Program-made: the position numbers and the translations under genes
NCBI GenBank assembly: GCA_028023455.1
Contig: JAQFVV010000509.1
Span: 1-64,000 of the forward strand
Origin: Epiperipatus broadwayi
Lineage: Eukaryota > Onychophora > Udeonychophora > Euonychophora > Peripatidae
DNA: 64,000 nucleotides
Direction: 5' to 3'
The notes under the pieces: generated by a model
Database searches by the model: none
The model's input: only the letters and a program-made list of their open reading frames with translations
What the model was told of the DNA's origin: nothing
In this document: positions 36,261 to 52,271 of the stretch, in pieces
Position numbering within the stretch: the stretch's first letter is position 1
How the letters are laid out: every line of letters starts with the position of its first letter

Positions 36261-38060
36261 AATAATTTAATTGATTCCCTGTAGTAATAAAGTTATTACC
36301 ATTATATGAGGGTAGTAGTTTAAACCCAGTCTATTGTAATTAGATAAACATCCTTTATCTTTATTATATTTCATATAATGAGGAAGGTAGTTTAATTCAT
36401 GATTTGAATAGGGGATATTTTGTAAAATATCTATTAGCTCATAATTAAAGCTACTATCATACTGTTAAATTTTATCATTAAACGTTTGTTTAATGTAGCA
36501 GCTAAATAAAAATAGCTTAGAAATATATCAACCGTATATCACAGCTAGTCTGTTTAATCTGATATTTTTATTTTAAAATATGTGAGTATAATGTGTTATT
36601 TAAAGAGTAGTTGTAATTTAAATAATCATCTTTTTTTGTATGAGGCAATCTCAAGTTGTAATAAATGCATTCTAGTATTCAGTAATAGCGACTATGCTGG
36701 CCTGTAACCTTTGACTAATCTTGTACATAGTTTATGCTATATTTGATTAATAAATTTATTGTTAATTATTTAGCTTTCGTTTTTGGGTGTATTTTCTATA
36801 TGCGAAATGTTTTCTTGAGTCCTCAAGTCTTAAAATACCAAAAATCGCAACATATCAGATAAACAATCCCTATGCAGATTTAAAAATGTTATTGTTTATG
36901 ATGAATTATTTTATAAGGGTTTTAATTAAGAACTAGAATTGAAATTTTAAGAACAAACATTTATTTAAGCTTGCAATGAGTTTTTATTTCAATCCATTTC
37001 CCAGACTGCACATTATTTCATTAATTTTACTAATAAAATTACAAGAGTTCCAATTAATTATTTTGCTAGGAATAGTAGAGGGATATAAAATGTACCCTTT
37101 CTTTCTAAGTGATATTGTGGGTAAAAGGCTACAATTGTTCAAATTTGTCAATATTAGTCATATTAAACACTTCTTTAAATAACTATTATTGTTATTATTA
37201 AATATTAGGATACATTAGCTTTTGAAAGAAGTGAATGCCTCCTATAGCCTACCAGGAAGTCAGTCATTTGTTTGACAACACAACACTACAGTATAATTTC
37301 CAAGATGGATAAAAGAACCCCGAGATCATTGTTTTTTATTTTTTAAATTATCAACTTAGTATTTCTATTATGAATGTGGTGGTGGCATAAAAATCTTATT
37401 ATTTTTCTAATATACCATGAGAAAGATACTTTCAATTTTCCTTTTACTCTACAAGAGTAGTTTGTATAAGATCATATTGGCCAATTATTAAATGCTTTGC
37501 GAGATATCAAAGAAGATATGAGAACCTATGAGAAATATTACTTTTAAAAGTGCGAATGTTGGTAGCTCAGAAAATGTGTTTGGATGGAGGGAGAAGTCTA
37601 TTTTATATTTAAATTGTTAATTGGGGAATGATTGGAGTTTTTCTCTCTTCCCAAATTGCTTGTTTAATTTATAATAACTTATTTTATTATTGTCTAAAAA
37701 AATTCTTCCTTTATTTTAAATGCATATCTCTGTAGCTAAATTATTTTATAAGTAACCAACCACTGAGCTTAGCCCACATTTCATATGTATTGATCCATTC
37801 ATTTTTTAAAAATCTCTCACAACATATAAATCCATTTTGTGGGGGTTAGATTTTAGCCTGTCTCACAACATATTTATATTTTTATTTACATCATTTTATT
37901 GGTTGGAATATAAAATGAAGATTTAAATGATAATCCATTTCTTTGAAGCACAATCAGAAGCAAGACTGGTGGGTTTTTTTAACTTGTGAGGGAAGGATGA
38001 TTACTTTGTATAGCTTGTTACAATCTAAAATGCATCGCTTGTAAAATTTATCAAATGCTA
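36261..38060. other. AT-rich stretch without recognisable genes
   Basis: No domain, repeat family member or clear exon was recognised. A 68-codon open frame at 36976 has no features beyond hydrophobic, AT-driven composition. Confidence 0.45.
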
Positions 38061-38903
38061 TTATAAATATATGAGATTTGAACTCAGACTTTCAAGCACC
38101 TTTTAACTATCCACACTATCTCATACCACTAATACACATGACCACACACATGTAGAAAAGATAAATAATCACCAATATACATATTTCATGCTGTAAACTG
38201 AGCACTGATTATATATATATGAGAACTAATAATCTAGACCAATTAATGAGTGCTGGTTCAGCACGAAATATTACATTGATAATTATTTATCTTTTCTACA
38301 TGTGTGTGGTCATGTGTGTCAGTGGTATAAGATAGTGTGGATAGTTGAAAGGTGCTTGAAAGTCTAAGTTTAAATCCCCTATATTTACAATTAAGCTCCA
38401 GGTATATGGAGAGCACCTGTATTTCAAATATTACACATTAAGCCTGCATTCTACCCATTCCTCTTCTAGGTATTTAAATGGATATGGTCCTATACATGAA
38501 GGGTCAGAGTGATTTGAGGTCAATATGGGCATAACAACAATATTGGCATCAGCATGGGATTTGGGTCTTCCATCATCAGATTTTCAATGGTAAGGGTGAC
38601 TGAAGTTGGAGGTTGGAGTAGATTGAAGCCTGTTCATCAAAATATGAAGATTTGCTATCTTAATATAAACTGAGCACTGATTACATATGTGTGTGAGAGT
38701 TGACAATCTGAACCAACTGATGAATGCTGGTTCAGCATGAAATACAGGTATTGATAATTATTTATCTTTTTTACATGTGTGGTCATGTGTATCAGGGGTA
38801 TGATATAGTGTAGATAGTTGAAAGGTGCTTGAAAGTCTGAGTTCAAATCCCCTAAATTTACAAATAAGCTTCAGGTTCATGAAGAGTGCCTTTTTTCAAA
38901 TAC
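38061..38903. mobile_element. Family C element with about 235-bp direct repeats plus an inverted partial copy
   Basis: Two direct repeats, 38195-38430 and 38667-38903, both start AAACTGAGCACTGATTA and end near TTTCAAATA. They surround a unique centre of about 235 bp. Each repeat contains GAGTTCAAATCCC or a decayed version (B-box-like) downstream of ATCAGTGGTAT-like sequence. A further part-copy at 38061-38194 is inverted relative to the first repeat. The centre carries, on the minus strand, CTGATGATGGAAG (near 38580). There is no ORF. The LTR, centre, LTR pattern is unlike a SINE and resembles small non-coding LTR elements. Confidence 0.6.
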
Positions 38904-39499
38904 TATTATGTTTTTGTACCTGAAAATATTTAGGACTTGAAGAAATACAGTTTTCTATTATTAATTTTTCAAAAAGAGACTGACCAAAGAGCAACTCATC
39001 CAAGAGCTAAATGCTTCTGAATCAAATTTCAACCTGCCATTTGTGATGATTGAACACCACTGCAATTGATAAAACATTGATTAATTGGATTTAAAATAAA
39101 CATAAAAAAACAAAAGCATCCACTTTAATGATAGTATTGAAGATGTTAAATATAACATAACTTTCACTACCTAAGAAGTGTTTACTACCCAACAAAGAGA
39201 TGCAGACATAAGCTTCATGTTGCTAGTCACTGCAGAATCACAATAATATATTTTTCTGAATCTAAATATGTAACAATAATAATGATGATGATGATAATAA
39301 TAATAGTAATAACTTCATCCATCTATGGCATTCTGCTGACTGTCACCATGTAGAATTCTACTCTGAATTAACTCTGTTCTTTGTACATCACTCATGGCTT
39401 GATTTTGTGCTACATAAATTACAAGTTGCTACCCAAGTATACTACAGGATTAACAATTAAAAGAACAAAAATCAAGATTTAGTGCCTGTAAATAACTTA

Positions 39500-39575
39500 A
39501 TATGGCACCAGATTTGCACCTGTAACTCTTGCAATCAATGTTATGTAATGCCATATAACCTAGAGGATTAATAAA
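39500..39575 (-). repeat. Possible tRNA-like SINE head
   Basis: On the minus strand, CTAGGTTATATGGCATTACA resembles an A-box region, and GGTGCAAATCTGG about 40 bp further on resembles a B-box. No poly-A tail or target duplication was found. Confidence 0.25.
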
Positions 39576-39591
39576 GATTATTGTTGAAACA

Positions 39592-39655
39592 TAATAACAA
39601 CAACAACAACAAAAACAACAACAACAACAACAATAATAATAACAACAACAACAAC
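39592..39655 (+). repeat. (AAC)n/(AAT)n microsatellite
   Basis: Runs of AAC interrupted by AAA and AAT units. Confidence 0.9.
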
Positions 39656-39664
39656 ACCATGACT

Positions 39665-39790
39665 ACCAGCATGGTATATTGCTCAGGAGTTTAAAAGAAG
39701 GTCAAATACCAAAAATGGTAGAGTTGAGCTGTTAACTAAGGATTGTAGCTTCAGAGATTATCACAACTACCACTGCACTAAACCATACAT
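39665..39790 (-). repeat. tRNA-like SINE, family I
   Basis: On the minus strand from about 39785: TTTAGTGCAGTGGTAG (good A-box), then ACAGCTCAACTC (weak B-box, about 39730). The body TACCATTTTTGGTATTTGAC follows, then CTTCTTTTAAACTCCTGAGC. The body matches the segments at 9.0-9.27 kb. Confidence 0.45.
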
Positions 39791-40054
39791 GATAAAATAA
39801 ATAATAATAATAGTAGTAAGACAATTATTATTATTATTATTGAATGGCTTTATTGCTTATGAGTAATAGACAAATTATATATATAATATATAATTTAGCC
39901 CCTGTTTTTAATATTATAATTGTTTTAATAATAAACAAATACAAAGTAAGAGTCATAGATCACATGACTCTATTCTTTTAAGCTTATAAGTTATAAACAA
40001 TAAGGATTGCCAATTCCTCAAAAAGCTTTGTGCTAAATGTTTAGCCAGAGAAAG

Positions 40055-40345
40055 CATTTAAAATATCTGTCAGGAACCCCCCCCCAAACCCCCTGACCAT
40101 GGTTTCATGCTTTGGCACTCCTCAGAGAGGTGCCAGGGTAGGTTCAGACACTAGATCTAAAAATACCAACCCAAAAACAGCATTTAACTATCTATTGAGT
40201 GGATAATCTGAAATTTTCAGACACCTACATGTCTTCAAACCCAGCTATCCAACTCAAATAGCTATATGGGGCTTATAGATCTTCAGCCTCACCATATATT
40301 AGTAGTCTTAGCAATATAACATTAATTCTGGAAATTTAATTTAAG
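40055..40345 (-). repeat. Family D element with canonical-looking hammerhead half-core
   Basis: On the minus strand: CTGAGGA (40125-40119), stem GTGC with loop CAAA and stem GCAT directly adjacent, then GAAAC (40106-40102). No extra base lies between the boxes and the stem. Upstream on the same strand are AAATTTCAGATTATCC and GGATAGCTGGGTTTGAAG, which are shared with the copies at 52.8-53.1 and 53.16-53.66 kb. Confidence 0.6.
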
Positions 40346-40710
40346 TAGACAATTTCACAATTTGCATCCAGCAGTATATCTGATTGGTATATTTCCATTA
40401 CCTATTTTTTGGAGGTGATAAAATCATTTTAAAAATGTGTAGAGCAAACAGTGCCTATTTGATTGATGATAGTGAAGGATATGCTATCTCAATGCTAGTG
40501 GCTTATTATTATTTTTCAAAATTTTCACTCAAATTTCCATTAAGTAAATTATATGGATGTTAAGTCAGTAGTGGTCAATCAAATATGTAAATATGAGATC
40601 ACCACTTATTGCTAATTTAAAGCTATATTGTCCAAAAAAAGTGTAAACAGCACATGGTTTTTATCACAAATAGATTTTTTAATGGTAAGTGAACAATGCT
40701 TAAGATTGCA

Positions 40711-40754
40711 TTATTATTATTATTATTATTATGATGATGATGATGATGATGATA
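40711..40754 (+). repeat. (ATT)n then (GAT)n microsatellite
   Basis: ATT units followed by ATG/GAT units. Confidence 0.9.
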
Positions 40755-41351
40755 TCTACGTGTTTCATAAATAAGCAAATTATTGTCACTTTAAAAAAAC
40801 GTAACCCTCAAACACCAAAATGATGAAATGCCACCTGTTGTCAGAGGAAGACTTTAAAAGATTAGAGATGTGATGAGGAGTTTCCAAATGATATAAATGT
40901 TTATAAAAATAAACATTAAAATGAAATTATGCACTTTGAGAATCATATGAAATATGTTCTTGTTTGTGGATAAAAAACAGACAAACATCGGAAATAGATG
41001 ATGATTAATTCAGATACCCAAATGTGTGTTTGTGATACTCTGGATATATGATAGGCAAATGAAACATTGGACGATGAATATAAATTATGCAAAGTTCCAT
41101 CTAATCAGAGATTACACCAAAAATACTGCAGTAGGTGAGCTATATATTATAAAGAACAGAAAATATTGCAAAGGAGGCTTTAGACAGGGATGTTATATGG
41201 ATGGCAACTTAAGAGCAAACCTAAATAATATAAATTCCAAATGAGGAAGATACAAGTTTGAAAAGTCATAATCTGAGATGTGGCCAATACAGAAGATGAG
41301 CTGTATGATGAAAAAAAATGCTAGCATCTTTATGATTCATATGAAAAACTA

Positions 41352-41442
<91 letters not shown>
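41352..41442 (+). repeat. (AAT)n microsatellite, about 30 units
   Basis: Uninterrupted AAT repeats. The open frame of tyrosines across it on the minus strand is not a gene. Confidence 0.97.
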
Positions 41443-41928
41443 GTACATATATATATACACACACAACCACAAATAAAAGTGACTAATAAAGGGTATTTTA
41501 AAAAAAATTAAAGTATATGTTTGTGATGATTTATTTACTAGAATAATTCAAACTAATCACATTACTGTATAGTTTAAATCTGTTATTAAACAATTTTTAT
41601 ATAAATTCACAATACACGCAAAGAGGAATTTATACAGCTAAATAGATATATTAATTTGGATAATAAAATTTAAAAAAAAACTACTCTTGCGCACTAACAT
41701 GTAAATGGGAATATTTTATTGTAAAGCATTTAGATGTAAAATGAGGAAGTCACAAACTCAAAAAATAAAACTATAAATATCTTTGCAGAAATATATACTT
41801 CTATATACAAGTTCAAAAGTCCTGTGAAGGTAATTTTAAATTTAGTATAGTTGTGAATAGAAAACAAGTCTTTTTAGTATTTTTATTTTGTATTTATGTC
41901 AAATGCAGATAAATGTATAGTATACAGT

Positions 41929-41983
41929 CAAGCGTTGGTAGCCGAGAGGTCAGCGGCCGATGCTTTGACATATGAAAAAAAAG
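41929..41983 (+). mobile_element. tRNA-derived SINE, copy 4, internally deleted
   Basis: The head starts AAGCGTTGGTAGCCGAGAGG, then jumps from the D arm (GTCAGC) straight to the 3' acceptor strand (GGCCGATGC), losing the anticodon arm, T arm and B-box. The tail TTTGACATATG and poly-A are intact. It is flanked by 14-bp target duplications, GTATAGTATACAGT (41915-41928) and GTATAGTCTACAGT (41984-41997), with one mismatch. Confidence 0.85.
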
Positions 41984-42475
41984 GTATAGTCTACAGTATA
42001 GTAATAAGATCTTTTAATAAGGAACCATTTGGGAAAATAATTATATAACACCAAAACTTTTTTTTGTCTTAATTTAACAAAAAAAAAAAAACACCTTGAT
42101 ATACACAGTATTGTATATAAATCACATCTCCTTAGCGAGTCCTTAATATTAACCAATGGCATATCAGCAATATGTTATCAATGCAAAATTAATTAACCAA
42201 TAGGATGTCAGCAGTCTTTTTTTTCAAAGCAACACTCAGATAACAAATGGAAATTGGCTTACTGTCTATAATCTAAGATCTTAAATAGACCTAAAGTGGA
42301 AGCAATTGCATAAAACAGATTGAAATTAAAATTATCTGGAAGTTTTAAACAAAACCAATGTGGCTTTCCACTTATTTTTACTGCATTGACAAAGAATTAC
42401 TAGTATTTTATTGGTTAATTTTAAGCATTGACTAGGGATATTGCAATTTACACATGATAATCAATTAGCTATGTG

Positions 42476-44391
42476 CGATTCATCATCATCATAATCAACC
42501 ATTATCAATCCACTGCAGGATGAAGGTCTCTCCAAGTTCAATCCATCTTTTCTGATCTTTAGCTTCTCTTCTCCACATCACTCCTGCACACTTTCTTATT
42601 TCATCCATCCATCTAACATGTGGTCTCTTTCTGGGTCTTTTACAATCTCTTGGAATCCAGTTTAAGATTTCAATTGGCCATCTATTATTATCCATTCTAG
42701 CAATATGTACAGCCCAATTCCACTGCAATCTTTTAATTTTTTCAATGAGGTCAGTAACACATGTTTGTTCTCTTACCCATACATTGTGTTTTCGATCTCT
42801 TCTTGTTACTCCCAACATGCATCTCTCCATACTTCTTTGAGTGGTCTGAAGTCTCTGTATTGCTCTTCTATTAAGTGTCCAAGTCTCAGATCCATAAGTA
42901 AGAACTGGTAAAACACATTTATTAAAAACCTTTTCAAACACATAGACATATTTCCTTTTAGTATCAAGTTATTTCTACCAAAAGCACTCCAACCAAGTTT
43001 AATTCTACGATTAATTTCATCAATTATGTTTCCATCTGTATTAATAATCTGACCAAGGTATTTGTAACTGTTAACATCTTCTAACTTATCATAATCAATC
43101 TTTATTTTCACATTTTGAGAAAATTGATTAAACATTACTTTAGTCTTTTTAACATTTATCTTTAGTCCTACTTTTCTACTTTCATCTGATAACTCCTGCA
43201 ACATTTCCTGCAGCTTGGAAGCATTATTTGCAAAAACAACTACATCATCTGCAAAATCTAAATGACTTAAATAATCTCTATTTACTTTCACTCCTTTAGC
43301 TTCCCATTTTAATCCACAAAATACTTCTTGCAGCACTGCTGTAAAAAGATTTGGAAATATAGAATCACACTGTCTTACACCCTTCTCAATGTTGACTTTC
43401 CCAGTATCATTATGTAATCTAATTGTTGCTGTTGCATTTTTATAAATATTCTTTAAAATATGACAATATCCTGGATTTATACCTTGATGATCCAATGCTT
43501 TAATCACTGAAGAAATGTTTATAAAATCAAATGCCTTTTCATAATCTACAAATCCAAAACATAATGGCAACTCATATTCATTTGTCCTTTCTATAACTTC
43601 TCTCAATACCTGGATATGATCTACTGTACTAAAACCACTTTTAAATCCCACTTTTTGTCTTGGTTGGTGGAAATCCAATATTCTCTGTAGACAAGTTGCA
43701 ATTATCTTGGTAAATTTTTTTCTATAAAACTGATAAAAGACTGATAGGTCTGTAATTTCTAATATCTTCTTTATCACCTTTTTTAAATATTAATATTAAT
43801 ACTGCATTCTTCCAATCATCTGGTACATCTTTATCATTTAGACATTTGGTATATAACTTTGCTAAAAAAAAATTCTATTTTTTCACCTGCTTCTTTTAAT
43901 ATATCAATTATAATTTCATCATTACCTAGAATCTTTCCTTTCTTCATATATTTAATTGCATGGCTCACTTCTTCATTTAAAATTCTGGGCAATTCGGAAG
44001 ATGTAATAGATATAGGAGGTACTAGTTCTTTATTACTATATAATTCTTGATAAAAGTCTTCTACCCATTTCATGATGTCATCTCTCTTTTTAGTAATAAT
44101 TCCATCTTTTTTTCTTATTGCAGATATAAATTTCCTACCAATACCAAAATGTTGTTTTACATTCTTGAGACTTTTATTTTCTTCTACAGCTTTCTTGCTA
44201 GTTCACAGTTATACTTTCTTATATCATTTTCAATTCTTTTCTGCATCATTTTACAAAATTTGAGATATTCAATCTTTTTTAATGCATCATTTTTGTATAT
44301 CTTCATATTCTTTCCTTTCTTCATAAATTCTCTAGTCTCAGTAGAAATTTTATTGTGCGATTATGGTTTTTTATATTTAAAACAGTGAGCA
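42476..44391 (-). pseudogene. RTE-type non-LTR retrotransposon, reverse transcriptase pseudogene
   Basis: Read leftwards from about 44390, the copy encodes the RT part of an RTE-type element. In order: an N-terminal helical part; MKWVEDFYQELYSNKELVPP (44073 on); a KGKILGNDEIIID block; the segment LQRILDFHQPRQKVGFKSGF (about 43700); FVDYEKAFDFIN (motif A); GVRQCDSIFPNLFTAVL (motif B, with the usual GD changed to CD); LDFADDVVVFAN (motif C, catalytic FADD); and KVGLKINVKKTKVM. After a frameshift near 42940 the C-terminal part reads TYGSETWTL and RRDRKHNVW, ending RWIELGE. The end is GGTTGATTATGATGATGATG, the short tandem tail typical of RTE. At least three frameshifts. The endonuclease domain is missing (5' truncation). 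Confidence 0.88.
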
Positions 44392-44599
44392 ATGCATTGT
44401 TCCAAATGTTGTAATAATGATGATTTATTAGTCTGCCTTCAAAGGTTTATTCTGGCCTGTTTAATGAAGTTTATTTAAAACCTCTAGGCAGTTTCAATCT
44501 CGATCTGTTTTTAATCAATGCTATAACCACTTTTAAGTGTAACTTGTTCCTTTAATTAATTTAAGTCTAAAATTATCTTCAGATCAATTACAATAATCT

Positions 44600-45226
44600 T
44601 CATAAAGTTATTATAACTGAATAACTGAAACACAGGCTTATTATATACCTGTGTCTATATATGTAATATATAGGGTATATGAGCACAGACTTTTACACGA
44701 CCCACCACTCTCCACTCTATCTAATAATATTGATACACTCAAGCAATATATGCTGAAAAGATAAATAATCACCAATATATGTATTTCATGCTAAACCAGC
44801 AATCATCAGTTGGTCCAGATTATCATCTCCCACACATATATACTATAAGTGCTCAGATATATATTAAGATAGACAAACTTCATACTTTAATGGACAGGCT
44901 CCAATCTACTACACACTCCAACTCTTCAACCGTCCATCCAATTGAAAATCTGATGATGAAATGCTCGAAGGCCACCCTGAGTCCATTAAAGTATGAAGTT
45001 TGTCTATCTTAATATATATCTGAGCACTTATAGTATATATGTATGGGAGATGATAATCTGGACCAACTGATGATTGCTGGTTTAGGATGAAATACGTATA
45101 TTGGTGATTATTTATCTTTTCAGCATATATTGCTTGAGTGTATCAATATTATTAGATAGAGTGGAGAGTGGTGGGTCGTGTGAAAGTCTATGCTCATATA
45201 CCCTATATATTATAAAGTTATTATAT
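44600..45226. repeat. Large foldback element, family C
   Basis: Arms of about 240 bp (44655-44905 and 44985-45210) are close inverted copies, including TAAAGTATGAAGTTTGTCTA or its reverse and ACCAATATATGTATTTCAT. The loop of about 80 bp holds CTGATGATGAAATGCTCGAA (44948-44967), the family C centre. AAAGTTATTATA occurs on both sides (about 44604-44616 and 45214-45226) and may be the target duplication. It separates two RTE fragments. Confidence 0.7.
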
Positions 45227-45229
45227 AAA

Positions 45230-45820
45230 ACTGAGAGAAAGTCTGTAATTTATAATATTTTCCTCTTTATCTTTTTTAAATAACAATATTATTATTCTAT
45301 TACTCCAATTGTCTGATGTATTTTTATTATTTAGATATTTGTTTTATCAGTATTTTTCTTATTTCTTCTTCTTATAAAGTAGCTAAAATATTTCCATCAT
45401 TTCTTGGAGTTTTTCCATTCTTCTTAGATGTTATTACGTCACACTTCTTGATTTACAAAAATCTTGGAATTTCCAAAGATTTTATAATTAAACAATTTTT
45501 TTTATATATAATTATTTTTATAGTATTTTTTTTAAAAAAAAAAAAAAAAACACAGTCCTTTATACACTTCAAGACATCATTCTTCTTTTGCAGTAATAGT
45601 TTTCTTTCCTTCTAACATCAAGATATTTTATATTATCAAAACTTTTGTTCTCCTCTATAACTTTCCTTGTCACTTCACAATTATATTTTCTTATCATCAT
45701 TAAATCTTTCTTATGCCATTTCATAGAACTGCAAATACTCAACTTTTTAAAATAATTTCTTTAAAACGTATATAATTTTTAAATTTCTTCTTTCTTTTAA
45801 TTACTACTACATCTCAGCTA
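45230..45820 (-). pseudogene. RTE-type retrotransposon, second degenerate fragment
   Basis: The plus-strand text AAGTCTGTAATTTATAATAT (about 45240) matches the complete copy at about 43748. Downstream blocks continue in the same order up to a match with its N-terminal part (TTTTGTTCTCCTCTATAACT near 45640, TTTCTTATGCCATTTC near 45705). It is therefore an N-terminal RT fragment of a different, older copy. All frames are broken. Confidence 0.65.
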
Positions 45821-46685
45821 AAAATCTATTGAAGAATTACTGCTTTTTTAAATCAGCTATCGAGATTGATAGCGAGATCTTTATTCTTTAATTAAGATGG
45901 GCAAGATTTACAAATTTATCAAACAAGCCAGGGCTTACCTTAGTACTGAAATCAATCTCTAAAAATAAATAAACAAGAATGTAAAGGATGATTGGCATTT
46001 TATATCGATAATTTTTAAAAGTACCCCTTTTTCTTTTTAATTTTTATATTACTATTGTATTATTACTGTCAATCTTTTAATGGATGAATGTCCCATCTTT
46101 CTTTCTATTCAGATCTTAAGGTAAATATCTAACTTCATAATTTTTTTAAATAGATAAATTTTATATGGAGTAGCAGATGTTTTTTCTTACGAATCTTATT
46201 TAAACCTGATCTTCAAAGTCTGTTAATATTTAAAATGATTTGCAAGTCCTGATTTGAATTCACTGGCATATTTATGAGACTTTCATATACATATTAACTG
46301 TATTAATATTAACTTCCATAATAGCTTTTGTTTTTCTAATTTAATATTAACAAGTATCTTAAATTTCACTATGTGATGAATACTTGTTATGAATATATTA
46401 AAAAAATAATTTTATAATTTTAGTTGATCGATATATACAGAAACTCTGCTGATACTAGAACTGATTTTATCCCCCCCCCCCCAAAAAAAAAAAGAAACTA
46501 TATAGTTTTTCTTCAAATTCCTCAGGTTTATATCCTTTTTTATTTTTGTTTCATAAGCAAATTTTCCACTATATTTTCATCTTTCAATCACTTTCCTATT
46601 CTCGAAATAAAATGTCATTTATTTAATTATAAGCATTCTTTACATATATTTTAAAAATCATTTATTTCTTCATCATAGTGAAAAC
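45821..46685. other. AT-rich stretch without recognisable genes
   Basis: No domain or family member seen. A CCCCCCCCCCCC/AAAAAAAAAAA tract at about 46471-46493 is low-complexity. Confidence 0.45.
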
Positions 46686-46689
46686 TTGT

Positions 46690-46798
46690 TTTTTCCCCCC
46701 ATATGTCATAGCATCGGCTGGGAGGCGAACCCACAACAACCATCTGCAAACAACTGCTTGCTTGCAAGACAGCTGCACTGACATTTCCGCTAACAACG
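46690..46798 (-). mobile_element. tRNA-derived SINE, copy 5
   Basis: Minus-strand order: GTTGTTAGCGGAAATGTCAG (head), CTTGCAAGCAAGCAG (expanded anticodon arm), GTGGGTTCGCCTCCCAGCC (B-box), GATGCTATGACATATGGGG, then an A-rich tail (T run at 46690-46694). It carries the same insertion between the anticodon arm and T arm as copy 2, so the two belong to one subfamily. No clear target duplication. Confidence 0.75.
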
Positions 46799-46859
46799 AA
46801 TTATCTATTTCTTTTTCTTCATTAAGTTGAATAAATAATCTTGCCACTCTACCCAACAT

Positions 46860-48060
46860 ACCAAGAATTTCTGCAATAATGTTCTTTTATCTTTTATTTA
46901 TAATTAGTTGTACACCATTTATGTTTTACTATTTATATCAAATCAATTATCTTTTTATTTTTGCTGTAGTTTTATAAAGTCTAATACTGTTCAATTAATG
47001 TTAGTTGTTTTTTTCCAATACTTACAATCTTATTTTACTTGAATATGATTTACAGTTGTATGTAGCTAAATAAAAAATTATCATATCAAATAGCAGTTTG
47101 AATAAGATTCTTAGCATGTCTGTTTTGGTTACCAACTCAGTTTTGAATAGTAACTTTACAGCAACCAAAAAACGAGAGTCATAGTATATTTTATTTAAAT
47201 ATAAAATAAAATATAAAATAAAATCAGCACCCACATATGTACACATTCATCCTACCTTCAAAAACTTCCTGTTCAATGTCTTAGCTAAAAAGTATAAAGA
47301 TTATTAGATAGATGTGATAAACAGATAAGGAAAGCTAGATGTATGGATAATTAAATACATCGATAGATAGGCACACACACATTTACAATTAATTAAACAC
47401 TACAAAAACATATAAATAACGTTATTAAAGTTAAATTGTATTTATACTCTCCATAGAAATTTTATAAAGTTTCAAGCAACAATGTTTGATAATATAAAAA
47501 AAGTCAATCTCTTGGTGGCTATATGTTTCTGTCAATAATCTGAAGTCATCAGCAGCCTTTGAAGCTTGTTGAGATTTCAACAAGCACATTAACACAAATT
47601 CTATTTAAATTCAATGATAATGCTCAATTTAATATTAAAGTATGAACATAAGTTTAGTGATAATTAAACATTTATATTGGCTTAATAAGGAAGAAGGGAG
47701 AACCTTTAATCAAACTTATTTTTTAAATAATCTTTCTTTTAAATAAAGATTTAAATATATTTCAAAGCTTTCTGGTAACATTGGGTATTGACAAGAGACT
47801 GATTGGTTTTTTTCATTAAATATTGTTATTCAAAACATCACAATTTTTTTTTATAGAGGGCATGAGTAAACACTTAGGTTAATAATATTGTTTATGTATA
47901 TTTTCAAATTTTGTACTTATCAATGAAGCTTTTACCTTATATCAATCATATAACAAGCATCTCTAGACTAAATATACTCTTTAATTCTTAATTAATAATA
48001 TGTATGTAGTGTTTTAGAGATATGGTAAATTTAGTGTCAAGTTAGTTAAAGTCTTCTTTG
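46860..48060. other. AT-rich stretch without recognisable genes
   Basis: Short hydrophobic open frames only. A TTGAAGCTTGTTGAGATTTC segment near 47559 is unremarkable. Confidence 0.4.
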
Positions 48061-48139
48061 TATTGATTTAATATATATATATAGGTAAATAATTAAATGT
48101 TTAACAGACAAATATACAGATAGATAAATGTTTAGAAAA

Positions 48140-51603
<3,464 letters not shown>

Positions 51604-51662
51604 TTTCAAAGGCACTATAAAATTTTTGTTTTAGTATCTTATTTTTAATATTTTATATTCTT

Positions 51663-51750
51663 AAAAACCAGTCAACACTTAAACAATCCCAATATCAATA
51701 ACAATCAACAATTTCCTAACTGTTGTCAAGGCAACCTCCTTTTAACAATA
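51663..51750 (+). repeat. Family J half copy
   Basis: AAAACCAGTCAACACTTAAA and CAATAACAATCAACAATTTC match the left arm of the foldback at 23.94 kb. The inverted partner is missing. Confidence 0.55.
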
Positions 51751-52271
51751 AGAGTGGAATCCCACCTTTATTAATAGTCTAATATATTTATATAGTCACT
51801 AATCTCTTTAAACAGGTAAATAAAACCTATTCTGAATACAAACTAATAACTAGCCACTTACAACATTACAAACTGCAACTATAAATTTCAAATTGCACCC
51901 ATTTTTGTATATTTTGCCATGTTATTTTCTTCAGATTTAAAATAAATTCATCACACTGGCTGATACAAATTCATATTCATTTATCATGTGATTAATCACA
52001 TCGTAACAACTGCATTGAAAAAAAATATATGGAAGGGACAATAGAAATTTTTCCTGCTCATTTCCTTTAAAAATTCAAAGGAATTAAATATCTTTTTTAG
52101 TTGAAGGCAATTTCTTTCTTGAAGCTGTATATGGTATTTAGTTAATTAAATATATAAATGAATGCTCACACATACACACTTACCTTATATTATATGTAAA
52201 AAACGTTTTGTTTTTAGAAGTGATATTTATGTGCATGTTTTTAATAACTAATATATATGTTTTTTTTTTAG

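Noticed and set aside
41266-41472. Open frame dominated by tyrosine on the minus strand
   Set aside because: Translation of the (AAT)n microsatellite.
44047-44388. 113-codon plus-strand open frame
   Set aside because: Reverse-strand shadow of the RTE reverse transcriptase pseudogene.
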